Below are positions 48,979-58,704 of a stretch of 64,000 nt of DNA, one piece after another. The stretch spans positions 4,016,113 through 4,080,112 of the forward strand of contig JAHNZQ020000004.1 of NCBI GenBank assembly GCA_019155205.2, written 5' to 3'. Source of the DNA: Gracilaria vermiculophylla. Its lineage: Eukaryota > Rhodophyta > Florideophyceae > Gracilariales > Gracilariaceae. Made by a program: the position numbers and the translations under genes. Within the stretch, counting starts at the first letter, position 1. Every line of letters begins with the position of its first letter. The notes beneath the pieces were generated by a model. It ran no database searches. It saw only the letters and a list, made by a program, of their open reading frames with translations, and was not told the DNA's origin.

Positions 48979-49611
48979 TTACGACGTGGAGGTGGTTTCC
49001 GCGGGTTCCTTGGTGGCGCTTGTGTCCGCAGGCTTGTCTTCGGCTTTGGTTTCTGCAGACACCGAGCCGTTGCCTTCGGCGGTTTGATCTGCGCCGGCAC
49101 TCTGGGAGCGAAGGGAGGCCATGTGCTGGCGAGCGCTGTCGTACGCATCCTTGAAGGCCTTTGCGTCGTTGGAATCACGGAAGCGAATTGCAAGCAGCGC
49201 CTCGTCGCGCTCGTCGTCGGCGTAATCGATGGCGTGCCACACCCACGATCGTTCGGAGCCGACGTTCTCCCTGAGCTCGGTGTTGGGGTTGACGTAGTGG
49301 TTCATGCAGATCTTGAGCGTCTTTTCGCGACGCATGAGTAAACGAATCTTGTTAGTTTTGCTGTGTTTGAGGATGCGAACATCGCCGGTTCCCCTCTCCT
49401 TCCACTCCTTGAGCTCCTTGCTGAATCGGAACAGTTTTGATCGCATCTTGAACAGCATCTCCTCGTCTTCCTCGCCGGTCTTGGTCTCGACCTGCTCGAG
49501 TCTGACGACGGGCTCGTAGTCCTTGGAGCAGTCCTCATCGGCGGCCAACGTGGTTTCGGGCTCGGCGGCGGAATTGGACGCGGGCGCAATCTCCACGACC
49601 GGGTTGGTCAT
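48979..49611 (-). CDS. RANBP1: Ran-binding protein 1
   Basis: RanBP1 is a cytosolic co-activator of Ran GTP hydrolysis in nucleocytoplasmic transport. From the Met at 49611 the 210-residue product has a short acidic N-terminal part. The Ran-binding domain follows: YEPVVRLEQVETKTGEEDEEMLF, then KLFRFSKELKEWKERGTGDVRIL, KIRLLMRREKTLKICMNHYV and SWVWHAIDYADDE. It ends in an Ala/Glu/Thr-rich acidic tail. All conserved Ran-contact blocks are present. The open frame further upstream is a Pro/Arg-rich reading of the promoter. It is divergent from the GH36 gene with only 353 bp between starts. Confidence 0.94.
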   Translation of the reverse strand: MTNPVVEIAPASNSAAEPETTLAADEDCSKDYEPVVRLEQVETKTGEEDEEMLFKMRSKLFRFSKELKEWKERGTGDVRILKHSKTNKIRLLMRREKTLKICMNHYVNPNTELRENVGSERSWVWHAIDYADDERDEALLAIRFRDSNDAKAFKDAYDSARQHMASLRSQSAGADQTAEGNGSVSAETKAEDKPADTSATKEPAETTSTS

Positions 49612-49964
49612 GATCGCGATCGGGGGATAGGCACAGCGGCGGCGGCGGTTGATTGGGGAGAAGGAGGCGCGGCGGGGGGTGCGGTGTGTCGCGGGGAGGA
49701 GGAGGCGGGGGCGGGCGGGGAAAGGAGGCGGGGAGCGCGAGTTGATACGGGGGGGTATCTGAACACAGAAGAGCCGAAATGTTGGAGGCGGCGGCGCTGT
49801 AGCGGCGATGGGCTGGCGCTGCAGGCGCGGCGTCCAGACGCGCTGGCGCAACGTTCTGCTGGACGAATCGCGACGCGTGGCGCTTTTGCCACTCGGGATC
49901 AGCACGCCGCTAATCCCAAGTGCGCTGCGCATCGCCGCGCCCCCCCCCCCCCGGACGGCGCGCC
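49612..49964. promoter_or_regulatory. Divergent RanBP1/GH36 intergenic region
   Basis: 353 bp with a pyrimidine-rich RanBP1 leader and a C14 run before the GH36 ATG. No gene seen. Confidence 0.45.
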
Positions 49965-50013
49965 ATGCGCGTCTCGGCGCACTGGCGCGGCCGCGACGGC
50001 GACGGCGACGGCG

Positions 50014-50045
<32 letters not shown>

Positions 50046-52724
50046 AGCGGCGCGGCGCGCGCGCGCGAGCTGCGCGTGCGCGTCGACGCGCGCGCGCCCT
50101 TCGCGCTGGCGGAGAGCTTCTGCGTAGGGCGGCACCACGTGAGCGTGCTGCTGGACGGCGTGCCGGTGCGCGCGGCGCACGTGGCCGTGGCCGCCGTCGC
50201 GCCGGGCGGCGCGGCGCCGCCGCCGCACCGCCTGCGCTTCGGCTGCGCGACGCCGGGCGCCGCGTGGGGCGCGCCGCGCGACGCGCGCTTCCGCGCCGCG
50301 CCCGGCCGCGCGTTCGCGGCCGACGTCGCCGTCGCCGAGCGTGCCGCCGTCGGCATCTCCTTCGTCATCCAGCTGCGCGACGGCTCGTGGCTGCGCGACG
50401 CGCGCGGCGCCGACTTCTACGTCGGCGCCGGCCACCGCCGCGCCCCCGCCTGCGTCGAGCTCCCGCTCCCGTGCCCGTGGGACGCCCACACCGCACACCT
50501 CTCGCGCCTCACCTCCCTGTACAAGCAGAGCCCCTTCTGGTTCGCCCCGCAGATGCACCCGCCCCCCCCGCGCCGCGCGCCCGACCCTGCGCCCCACCTG
50601 CTGTGCGACGTCATGCAGGACACCGTCTTCGCCTTGGTGGAGGAGGTGACGCCAGCACCGCTCCGCGCAGGCGCGCAGCCCGAACCGCCCCGCGCACCGC
50701 CCACGTACACCGCGCTCGTCTTCGTCGCAGACGCGCGACACGCGCTGCGAACCACCTTGTTCAGCACCGGCGCCTATCCCGCCATCCGAATCGAGTCGGG
50801 TAAGCGCCGCCCGCTTCCAATCGCCTGCGTATCCAACGCCTTCACGTGCTTCATGCACTCCGGCCCGGATGCGTTCGCCACCATTGCAGGTGCAATCGAG
50901 CTCGCGTCCCGCCGCCTCGACCACTTCTGCTCCGCCCCGCAGAAGACGCAGTCGCCCGCGTGGCGCCAGTACTCGCAAAGCGACCAACCGCTGCTCACCT
51001 CCCTCGGCTTTTGTACTTGGGATGCCTTTGGTCACCGCGTGACGCAGCAGCACGTTTTGCAGTCTTTGCAATCGTTTCGCTCCCAACGCATTCCAGTTGG
51101 CTACGTTGTCTTGGACGATGGCTGGCAGACGGGAGGGGAGAACGGCCCCAACTTTGAACACTCTCAATCACACTGTCGGAAAACCCATCGCCCGTGTCTG
51201 GCATCGTTCGATCCAAACCACAAGTTTGACGGCTCCCTTCGCGCTTTGCAACAGGCAACTTCCGTTCCGTTCATTGCATGGACCGCTGCGATAGGATACT
51301 GGGGTGGCATCGACGGTAGCGCATGCCAGGTGCAAACAAACATCGTCAAAGGAGTAGTTTCAAAAGGTTTGATCAACAATGCCATCGGAGATCTCGCACA
51401 TTGGGAGAAACTGTATCAAGCCCCCGTGCCAACTGAACAAAACCTTGACGCCTTGTTTCACTCGTATTTTGTCGACAGCCTAGCGGCCAAGCACAAGTTC
51501 AGTGGCTTGAAGATTGATGCTCAAAGCATCTTGGAAATGCTTCATGATGATAACATCGTGCATGAGCATGAATGCCCATCCTCGCACACTGCGTCTTTGA
51601 CAGCTTTATACAGAAACGCCATCACAAAAGCAGTACAGGAAGGCTTTCCACATAGTGTTGTCGTCAACTCCATGTCCTGTGGCCAGGAAGCAATCTTTGC
51701 ATCGGGATCATCATTATCTCCAACAAATATCTGTTGGCGTACGTCTGATGACCATGCCTTTCCTGACACGGAGGAACACGCAGACATGGTGGTCTGGCAC
51801 ATTCTCAGAAACGCCATGAACACCTTGTTGCTGGGAGAGATTTTTCCTGTCCCAGACTGGGACATGTTTTCGGCACACCACAAGTTGGCTAAAGTGCATG
51901 CTATTTCCCGGGTTTTGTCTGGGGGACCAATTTGTTTTAGTGACGCCCCTCATTCCCTCGGCACCGAACAACTGGCTCTACTGCAAAGTTTACTTACATC
52001 GGATGGAAAAATTATACGATGCGAAGAACCCGGTCGCCCAACGCTCGATTGCATCTTTGAGGATCCACGCCGGGCTCCAGTTCAGCTTTTTAAAGTATTC
52101 AATCGATCTGCTGTGAACGGCGTCCTCGGCATTTTTAATCTCAATCAAAGTGAACAGCATGAACACACGAGTGGGACGTTCGCGCCGCGTGATGTTCATG
52201 CCTTTTCTAAAGTGCCAGGCGATGTATCTTATCTATCTGTGGTAATGGGGCAGTCAATCACACTTTTCCACCACACAAACCAATCCGATTCCCGCTCTAT
52301 ACAAGTTGCCCCCTTAGAGGCTCTTATCGTACATGTCTGTCCGGTGCTGGACATCTCTCGGGAAATGAAATTTGCCGCCATTGGAAACTTTAGATTGTTG
52401 AATGCCGGTGCTGTTATAGCTTCTGTGACCATTAGTCGAGAGACAAATGCGAAAAGGATGCATGAAATGCAATCCCTCACAAGTTGGACAGAGTCAATCT
52501 CAGTGACTGTAAATCTTCGGGATTCCGGAGAAACAGCTTTTTGGGTAAATGAGAGCGCGAGAAAGCGACTTGTGCGCGTAATACACGCGGACAACACTAC
52601 AGAGCAGTTCAGGTACACAAAACTTGGCCATGTTAATGTTCTCTTTGTCGAAGTTCCGCGATCCGGACCGTGTGAAGTTAAGTTTGTATTCGAAAATTGT
52701 ATAGCACACCAATGTTCTTTTTGA
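49965..52724 (+). CDS. SIP/RS-like: GH36 raffinose synthase/seed imbibition-like galactosyl hydrolase or transferase
   Basis: Glycoside hydrolase family 36, raffinose-synthase-like subgroup. These enzymes hydrolyse or transfer alpha-galactosyl residues. The ATG at 49965 gives 919 residues. The N-terminal beta-domain runs through the extremely GC-rich first 800 bases. The barrel shows LGFCTWDAFG, VGYVVLDDGWQTGG, a WTAAIGYWGGID block, and the nucleophile motif SGLKIDAQS. CWRTSDDHAFPD holds the acid/base Asp. The C-terminal domain is beta-rich. The motifs fit stachyose/raffinose synthase and SIP-like enzymes better than bacterial alpha-galactosidases. In red algae the natural substrate might be galactosylglycerol-type compounds, which is inference. 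Its stop is 19 bp from the TAF6 stop. Confidence 0.88.
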
Positions 52725-52743
52725 TGTACGTATCGCTTGGAGG

Positions 52744-54282
52744 CTACCGTTTACCTTTCCTCTCTTCAAGAAGAGCAGCTGTAAGTTCTGCGTCAGTTTT
52801 TCCATGACGATGTGGGTAAAAGTTATCACGCAACTCCATTTGTCCTGCCTTGAACACTGTCTCCGCAGAGGGGAAAAAGTCCACAAAGTACTTGAACTGG
52901 ACGTCTACTTCTGACGGCTTTGATGAAACGTCCCTCGTACCCCGTGCCATTGATACGGCCCAAAACAACGCCCCAAACACCCTGTACGCCTCATTCCTTC
53001 GCACTGGCTTGGTATTGGCGGTTTTCACAACCTTTTCCACCATTGAGATGTACGACTTGCGTTCCAAGCGAGGAAGCAAATGCCGTTCCAAGACTCTTCG
53101 CCCCAGCGCTGCTAGACCGACAATAGCTCCATAGTGAGTTGTCAGCGGTCGTTTTGGGTTGTCAAGCGCCGAGGCGCATGTTTTGGTAATGCGCGGCTGG
53201 ATGTCCGGATACTGTTGACCATATTGATCACATATCTTCTTCAAGACCGTAGTTGTGTAATCTCGGAGCGCCCAGTGATTATCCCTTGGGTTGCCTGAAA
53301 AGCGTTTTCCCACTATGCAAGTGAGAACTGCTGGTAAGACTTGTTGCAGGTACAGTCTCAAGTCAAAGACGTCATTATCCAGAATGGCATTCACCAGTCG
53401 CATACACGAGAACATTAGAGGTAGATTGTTGCACTTGGTAACGCATTTGAACACGAACTGCGTAAAGTACGGGAGCAACTCGGCAATCCCTTTTTCGTGA
53501 GCCACCGCGTACAAACACTGCTCCAAATGCTTTGTGTCATCCCCCTGTACGGCAGTGGTGATCTGCTCGAGGTAAAGTTGCAATTCTCGGCTCAGTTCAT
53601 GCTTCACTAGAGGTTTGACTTCGCATGAAACCTTCTGCTTTTTCGCGACTAGTTGCATGTCGTCGTCTTCTCCATGCGTGGTCTTGCGCTTTCTTGTGGG
53701 GTTCTGGGGGATCGAAGGCTGTTTGCCGGCCACCGCCAGCCAATGCTTGGTGAGACTGACGTCCAGAGGCACGGGTGGCATGTCGCTTTCGATGACGGAT
53801 TTCACCGTCCTTTCTCGGTCGGGCACAAAGAACAAATCATCGCTTCCATCCACAGCAATGAACTGAGGGGCTTGTGGCCCGTTCGCTTCCTGAGACGGGC
53901 CCTTGGTGTACGCCAGGCGGTCTGTCAGTCCTGTGCCTTTGATTTTGTGGGAGTTTCCCTTGGGATCACTGAAGCCGACGATGGGGGCGACGTTTCGCAA
54001 ACGGAGAGCAGCGTTGATGTCATTGGTAGTTAGATTGTTGCGCTTGGAATGCTTCATGAATTTGACAGCGTCTTGAACAATCTCCCGGATGCGATATTCG
54101 ATGTCAAGTGCCAACGTGCCTGCGGCCGAATCTGTGAAAGGCGCCAGACTCGGAATAGACTGACCGATGACGCGAATGACTTCAGTATCGACACGCAGTT
54201 TTTCATGGGGCACAACATTCGCGCTTGGAGGTTTGGTTCGCTTCAGCGCCTGGTCTTTGGGCGCCAGCGCAGAGGGGTCCAT
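52744..54282 (-). CDS. TAF6: TFIID/SAGA subunit TAF6
   Basis: TAF6 is a histone-fold subunit of TFIID (and in some lineages SAGA) that dimerises with TAF9. The 512-residue product starts at the Met at 54282. A histone fold lies at about 25-95: VPHEKLRVDTEVIRVIGQSIPSL, then ALDIEYRIREIVQDAVKFMKHSKRNNLTTNDINAALRLRNV. A linker includes GSDDLFFVPD. The C-terminal HEAT-like domain at about 230-440 contains ELLPYFTQFV, LPLMFSCMRLVNAIL, LQQVLPAVLTCIVG and DNHWALRDYTTTVL. A second gene with this HEAT domain lies near the right end of the window. It is divergent from SSU72. Confidence 0.93.
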   Translation of the reverse strand: MDPSALAPKDQALKRTKPPSANVVPHEKLRVDTEVIRVIGQSIPSLAPFTDSAAGTLALDIEYRIREIVQDAVKFMKHSKRNNLTTNDINAALRLRNVAPIVGFSDPKGNSHKIKGTGLTDRLAYTKGPSQEANGPQAPQFIAVDGSDDLFFVPDRERTVKSVIESDMPPVPLDVSLTKHWLAVAGKQPSIPQNPTRKRKTTHGEDDDMQLVAKKQKVSCEVKPLVKHELSRELQLYLEQITTAVQGDDTKHLEQCLYAVAHEKGIAELLPYFTQFVFKCVTKCNNLPLMFSCMRLVNAILDNDVFDLRLYLQQVLPAVLTCIVGKRFSGNPRDNHWALRDYTTTVLKKICDQYGQQYPDIQPRITKTCASALDNPKRPLTTHYGAIVGLAALGRRVLERHLLPRLERKSYISMVEKVVKTANTKPVRRNEAYRVFGALFWAVSMARGTRDVSSKPSEVDVQFKYFVDFFPSAETVFKAGQMELRDNFYPHRHGKTDAELTAALLEERKGKR

Positions 54283-55297
54283 CACCGTACGTCAGGACCA
54301 GAAACACTGCGTGCTTGAGCTGGAAAGAAACAGATTCAACGAGGACTCGTGGCGTCTTGCTCGAAAGCACAATGAAGATGCACCGGATAGCGAGGCCTTT
54401 GGCGCCGGCTGCGACTTTCCGGTGAACCGCGGACTGCGCTGTTTCACGTCGCGCTGACGTACAAGATAGCGCAAAATGCTGAAAACTCGCGCAAAACGAA
54501 GAAAAGAACAAAGTTTGCCGCCAATTAACTAGGCGTAGTTCCGCCGCGGAGACGGAAGCATGATTCAGCGCGCTTCCTTGGAGCAAAAAGTACGGCGGGA
54601 TACTCTCGCACGCTTCTCGAATGAAATGTAGTGACGGGCTTGGGCAGCGGAGTCTCGCAGCGCCTGAATTGTGGTGGCGAACTTGGGGGGCGGGGAGACG
54701 TCGTCGCTCAGAGAAAACGCCACACGTTTCCCGCACACGACTGTGGCAGAGGGGCGAGGCGAGGGGAAGCTGGGTTAATGTGAAGAGTGGTAAATCGGTG
54801 TCACGGGAAGCTGGTCTGGCTCGACGGTGATGCGCACCGTCGTTATGAAGCGGAAACTCACGAAGAGAAGAAGTCGTCGACAGGAAGCGGCGCTTGAGAG
54901 AACGCGGGCGTGGTAGCGTCGTGCAGCGTAGAGCAGCATGCGTAGGCACAACGAGAGCGCGTGCCGAATCCGGCGGCGAAAACTCCCTCCGTCTGTCACT
55001 GACGCGTCGCGATGCCATACCACAAAAGTTGCGATTTTATTTTGTAAAAACTTGTGGGGAGGACGCTGTTGCTCAACGCCCGCGAGCGCGGCTGATAAGC
55101 GCGCCAAAAGCGCTCGGAAGATCCGCTGGGGGGCGTGTGTGTGTTGTGCGCGCAAGTGGAAGTTTTCGTGCACACCAGAGAGGCCACTTGTGTGAGTTTT
55201 GCTGCAAGATTTAGAAGGGGTAAAGTAGCACAATGCGGCACTGAGCAGAAAGGTTGGAATCAAAGCGAATTGTGGTCGGACCAAGTTGGTGGTGACA
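54283..55297. promoter_or_regulatory. Divergent TAF6/SSU72 intergenic region
   Basis: About 1 kb. A TTTTGGCGCGC E2F-like match lies at about 55099-55110 on the minus strand. Several Arg/Ala-rich open frames are compositional only. Confidence 0.4.
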
Positions 55298-55885
55298 ATG
55301 GGAGTAGGCCGTCTAAAGGTATGCTGCGTGTGTGCTTCGAACCAGAACAGAAGCATGGAAGCGCACCGCGAACTAGCGCTACGCGGGTACAACGTGCGAT
55401 CGTACGGGACTGGGAGCTCTGTGAAACTCCCCGGGCGCACGTTGATGGAGCCCGTGGTGTTTCCGTTCAACATGCCCTACGAGCAGATGAGGGCGCAGCT
55501 GATGGAGAGGGACGCGGCGCTGTACTCATCAAACGGGGTGTTGAACATGCTGGATCGCAACGCCAAAACAAAGAAGGCGCCAGAACAGTGGCGTGATGCT
55601 CGCGAGCGCTTTGACATCATCATCACATTTGAGGAGCGCGTGTTTCGCAGCGTGGTGGACGATTTCATCAGCAACCGAAGTCCTTCGGTGTTTGGCCCCG
55701 CGTACGTGTTGAACCTGGAGATCAAGGACACGCATGCCGATGCGGCAGCCGGCGCTCAGTTGGCTGTGGAGCTGGTGGAGGCCATGGGCGCGGAGGACAA
55801 CTTGGATATGGCGCTGTACGACGTGATTGGCAAACTGGAGAGGAAACACAACAAGGACATCATGGCGGTTCCCGTGTTTTGCTAA
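55298..55885 (+). CDS. SSU72: RNA polymerase II CTD phosphatase SSU72
   Basis: SSU72 removes phosphate from Ser5 and Ser7 of the RNA polymerase II C-terminal domain and works in transcription termination. The 195-residue product has the CX5R phosphatase signature CASNQNRS (Cys12, Arg18). RSYGTGSSVKLPG follows, with the catalytic Asp region in EIKDTHADAAAGA. It ends in RKHNKDIMAVPVFC. The length is normal (human 194). The frame opens upstream only with non-ATG codons, so 55298 is the start. Together with UBLCP1 and TAF6 it gives the window a strong Pol II theme. Confidence 0.95.
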   Translation: MGVGRLKVCCVCASNQNRSMEAHRELALRGYNVRSYGTGSSVKLPGRTLMEPVVFPFNMPYEQMRAQLMERDAALYSSNGVLNMLDRNAKTKKAPEQWRDARERFDIIITFEERVFRSVVDDFISNRSPSVFGPAYVLNLEIKDTHADAAAGAQLAVELVEAMGAEDNLDMALYDVIGKLERKHNKDIMAVPVFC

Positions 55886-55960
55886 ACAACGCTACGGCAC
55901 AAGTGGCAGGTTGAACAAGTTTATGCGTTTCATGGTTTTCACGTAGGATGGCGAAGGGGG

Positions 55961-57078
55961 TCATTCGGCGGCAGCGGCGGCGGCCGTGGCGGCAGCCCTT
56001 CTTTTATGGATGAGCGACTCCAAAAAGAATTCTCCCGCACGATAAGAGCTGCGCACGAGCGGGCCAGACGCGACGTACGAGAAGCCCATGCTGAGGCCCT
56101 CGGCCTTCCACGCGTCGAACTCCTCCGGCGTGACCCACTGCTCGACCTTGAGGTGTCGCTTCGACGGGCGCAGGTACTGGCCGAGCGTGATGGCCTCGAC
56201 GCCGACGTCCAGGCAGTGGCGCATGGTGCGGCGCACCTCTTGGGCGCTCTCGCCGACGCCGAGCATGAGCGAGGTCTTGGTGAGGACGTTGGGGCGCACG
56301 GTCTTGGCGCGGTGGAGGACGTCGAGGCTTTGGTGGTAGGCGGCGCGGCGGTCTCTGACGACGGGCTGCAGGCGCTCGACGGTCTCGACGTTGTGCGCAA
56401 AGACGTCGAGGCCGGAGGAGGCGACGACGTCGACGGCGCTGCGGTCGCCGCCAAAGTCCGGCGACAGCGTCTCGACGAGCAGGTGCGGCTGGCGGCGCTT
56501 GAGCAGGCGCACGGTGCGCGCAATGTGGGCGGCGCCGCCGTCGGCGACGTCGTCGCGGTCGACGCTGGTGAGGACGACGTACTTGAGCGCCCACTTGGCG
56601 ACGGCGGCGGCGACGTTGCGCGGCTCGTGCGGGTCGAGCGGCGGCGGGGCGCGCGCGGTCTTGATGTTGCAGAAGCGGCAGGCGCGCGTGCAGGTGTCGC
56701 CCATGAGCATGATGGTAGCGGTGCCGCCGCCCCAGCACTCGCCGATGTTGGGGCAGCGCGCCTCCTCGCACACGGTGGACAGGCCGAGGCCGCGCAGCGA
56801 GGTGCGCAGGCGGTGGTACTCGGCGAGGGCGCGGTGGTCGCCCGGCGGGCGCACCTTGAGCCACGGCGGCTTGGACGGGTCGTCGTAGGCGTCGGCGCGC
56901 GGCGGCACGGCGGCGGCGGCGGCGGCGCCCGGCGCGAAGAGGGCGACGGGCGGCGGCGCATCGGCCTCGGCGGCCAGCTGGGCGCGCAGGTCGGCGAGGC
57001 GTTTGCCGTAGCGTGACGTGGGGCGCGCTTCGGACGCGAGGCGGCGCGTCGCCGGCGCGGCGGCGATGCGCGTCCCCA

Positions 57079-57079
<1 letters not shown>
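55961..57079 (-). CDS. LIAS/LIP1: Lipoyl synthase, organelle-targeted
   Basis: Lipoyl synthase is a radical-SAM enzyme that inserts two sulfurs into octanoyl groups on E2 and H proteins. From the ATG at 57079 the product has 372 residues. An Arg/Ala/Ser-rich targeting peptide comes first. The auxiliary cluster motif [12 protein letters not shown] supplies C104, C109 and C115. The radical-SAM motif CTRACRFC supplies C130, C134 and C137. [29 protein letters not shown] and the conserved RSSY near the C terminus follow. Plastid versus mitochondrial location is not decided by the N terminus. The Ala-rich stretch around 50-58 and the extreme GC3 reflect local composition. Upstream open frame is promoter. 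Confidence 0.95.
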
Positions 57080-57114
<35 letters not shown>

Positions 57115-57204
57115 GGGGATGGGGGGGGGGGAGCGGCGCGGGACGCGCACAATGCGGGAGGGAAGTGCGCGGGACGCGAGGAGAGGCGCACACGTTGGCG
57201 GCGC

Positions 57205-57350
57205 AATGGCGGCGCGCGCGCAATTGAGTTGCGCGGCGCGCAATTGGTTCGAGCGGCGCGCGACTGCGGCGCGCGCGGCGGCAATTGGTTTGCGCGGCGC
57301 GCATTTGGTTTGCGCGGCGCGCAATTGCGGGGCGCGCGGCGGATGCTTCC
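57205..57350. repeat. Tandem TTGCGCGGCGCGCAATTGG-type repeats
   Basis: Several imperfect copies of a GC/AATT unit. Its core GCGC...GCGC is self-complementary and reappears at roughly 57227, 57289 and 57311. It lies in a promoter and may be regulatory or merely a slippage product. Confidence 0.5.
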
Positions 57351-57510
57351 ACGCATGCACGCGATCTGCAAGTGGCAGCGTGCAAAGCGCGCCCAATGGC
57401 GGCGCAGTATCTCGCGGCGCGTGGCGCGCATCAAAAGTGCTCAAAAAGAGGCGGCGGCAGGCGGCGGTAGGCGGCGGTGTGTGCTACCTGCTGCCATCTT
57501 CCCGCTGACG

Positions 57511-57680
57511 CACCCCGCACCCCGCACCCCGCACCCTACCGACCCCCTGCCCCCTGCACCCCGCACCTCGCACCTCGCACCCTGCACGCGGCACCCCACC
57601 GCCCCGCACCGCCGCCGCCCCGCCGCACCCCTCACCGCAAGCGCCTCGCCGCCCCTCACCGCCACCGCCCCGCCACCCCG
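57511..57680. repeat. CCGCACC/CTGCACC low-complexity tandem
   Basis: A C-rich degenerate repeat of 7-8 bases upstream of the 57688 ATG. It probably lies in the 5' leader. Confidence 0.6.
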
Positions 57681-57687
57681 CACCGCC

Positions 57688-57978
57688 ATGCCGCGCCTGC
57701 CGCTGCCCCGCAACATGGCGCTGTCGGCGCGACGCGCGCCGCCGCGCGTGGTCGCGCCGCCGGTTCGCGCGCTCAGGCCGCCCGTGGCGCCGTGCGCCGC
57801 GCGCGTGGCGGCGCAGAGCGCCGTGGCGTTCAGCGCCATGGTGGCGCTGGCCGCGTACGCCGCCTTCGCCGTCAACCGCTGGCTGGCCGAGCGCCACGCC
57901 GCGCGCCGCCGCGTCAAGCCGCCCGCCTTCGACGACGCGCTCGTCGCCTTCGAGAGCTTCTCGTGGCTCAACATGTGA
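57688..57978 (+). CDS. Small single-TM protein, possibly organellar, unknown function
   Basis: A 96-residue product from the ATG at 57688. The first about 45 residues are Arg/Pro/Ala-rich and targeting-like, with another Met ten residues in (57715). One hydrophobic helix follows (AVAFSAMVALAAYAAFAV), then a basic cluster RHAARRRVKP. The conserved-looking end is PAFDDALVAFESFSWLNM. The size and layout recall small thylakoid or inner-membrane proteins. I do not recognise the family. The distinctive C terminus argues that it is a real gene rather than composition. Confidence 0.5.
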   Translation: MPRLPLPRNMALSARRAPPRVVAPPVRALRPPVAPCAARVAAQSAVAFSAMVALAAYAAFAVNRWLAERHAARRRVKPPAFDDALVAFESFSWLNM

Positions 57979-58070
57979 CGCCGCGCGCGCACTTGCATCC
58001 TGCGCATGCCCCCGCTGTACAGTACGCCCACCTCCGTTGCTTTTGTTTTCCCGTCCCTTTGTTACGCTAA

Positions 58071-58130
58071 TCATTATACTTGTGCCAAAGTAATGTAAGA
58101 ATTGCACCAACGTATGTTGAGCTGCTACAG
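58071..58130 (+). repeat. Direct repeat copy 1 (CATTATA...AAAGTAATGTA)
   Basis: Imperfect copy of the segment at 58193-58250. Both contain TAATGTA followed by AATTGCA and ATGTT.AGCT. Confidence 0.6.
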
Positions 58131-58192
58131 TATACTACTGCACGCTGCCCCGCAAAGTAGTTTGTTGTCTTATTTTCGCTCTTTTTCTCTTT

Positions 58193-58250
58193 TCATTATA
58201 TCTGTGCTAAAGTAATGTACTAATTGCAGGAGTATGTTCAGCTCTACTGG
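58193..58250 (+). repeat. Direct repeat copy 2
   Basis: About 75 percent identical to copy 1 by eye, offset 122 bp. It contains TACTAATTGCAG. Confidence 0.6.
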
Positions 58251-58265
58251 GAGCTGCCCACCGCG

Positions 58266-58358
58266 ACCGCGCTCGCCCTCGCCCTCGCGCTCGCTCTCGC
58301 GCTCGCCCTCGCGCTCGCCCTCGCGCTCGCTCTCGCGCTCGCGCTCGCGCTCGCGCTG
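58266..58358. repeat. (GCGCTC/GCCCTC)n hexamer tandem
   Basis: About fifteen hexamer copies immediately upstream of the 58365 ATG, probably leader sequence. Translation would give an Ala-Leu repeat, but the conserved protein begins downstream. Confidence 0.75.
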
Positions 58359-58364
58359 GGTACC

Positions 58365-58510
58365 ATGGCGTTCGTCGCTGCCGCCGCCGCTCTGCCGCCG
58401 CCGCGCTTCCGCGCAGCGCTCAAGTCCCCGCAGGAGCCCGTCAAGCCGCGCTTCCGCCGCGACGAACACGACCCGGCCACCAAGCCGCAGACCACCTTCT
58501 TCCCCGACCG

Positions 58511-58557
<47 letters not shown>

Positions 58558-58658
58558 GCGCGCCGGGCCGCACGCCCAACGAGCGCGTGCTGCGCCAGGT
58601 GCAGCAGACCATGCAGCGGCTGGGCGTGCAGCCGGCGCGCGGCGACGGCGCGCCGGCA

Positions 58659-58704
<46 letters not shown>

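Larger units (their letters stand above)
57080..57687. promoter_or_regulatory. Divergent lipoyl synthase/57.7-kb gene intergenic region
   Basis: About 600 bp. It holds a (GGC)n tract directly before the lipoyl-synthase ATG. Repeated GCGCGGCGCGCAATTG-like units lie at about 57205-57350 and a CCGCACC-type tandem at about 57511-57680. CCAATGGC-like boxes occur near 57203 and 57391. Confidence 0.45.
57979..58364. other. Intergenic region with duplicated AT-rich segment and GCGCTC hexamer tandem
   Basis: An AT-rich segment around CATTATAYYTGTGC occurs twice (58071-58130 and 58193-58250). The second copy is followed by a (GCGCTC/GCCCTC)n tandem running to the DUF3082-like ATG. TACTAATTGCAG at 58219-58230 resembles a 3' splice site, so a leader intron is possible. 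Confidence 0.45.

Noticed and set aside
56006..57016. 336-codon plus-strand frame
   Set aside because: Antisense of lipoyl synthase, open because of GC saturation.
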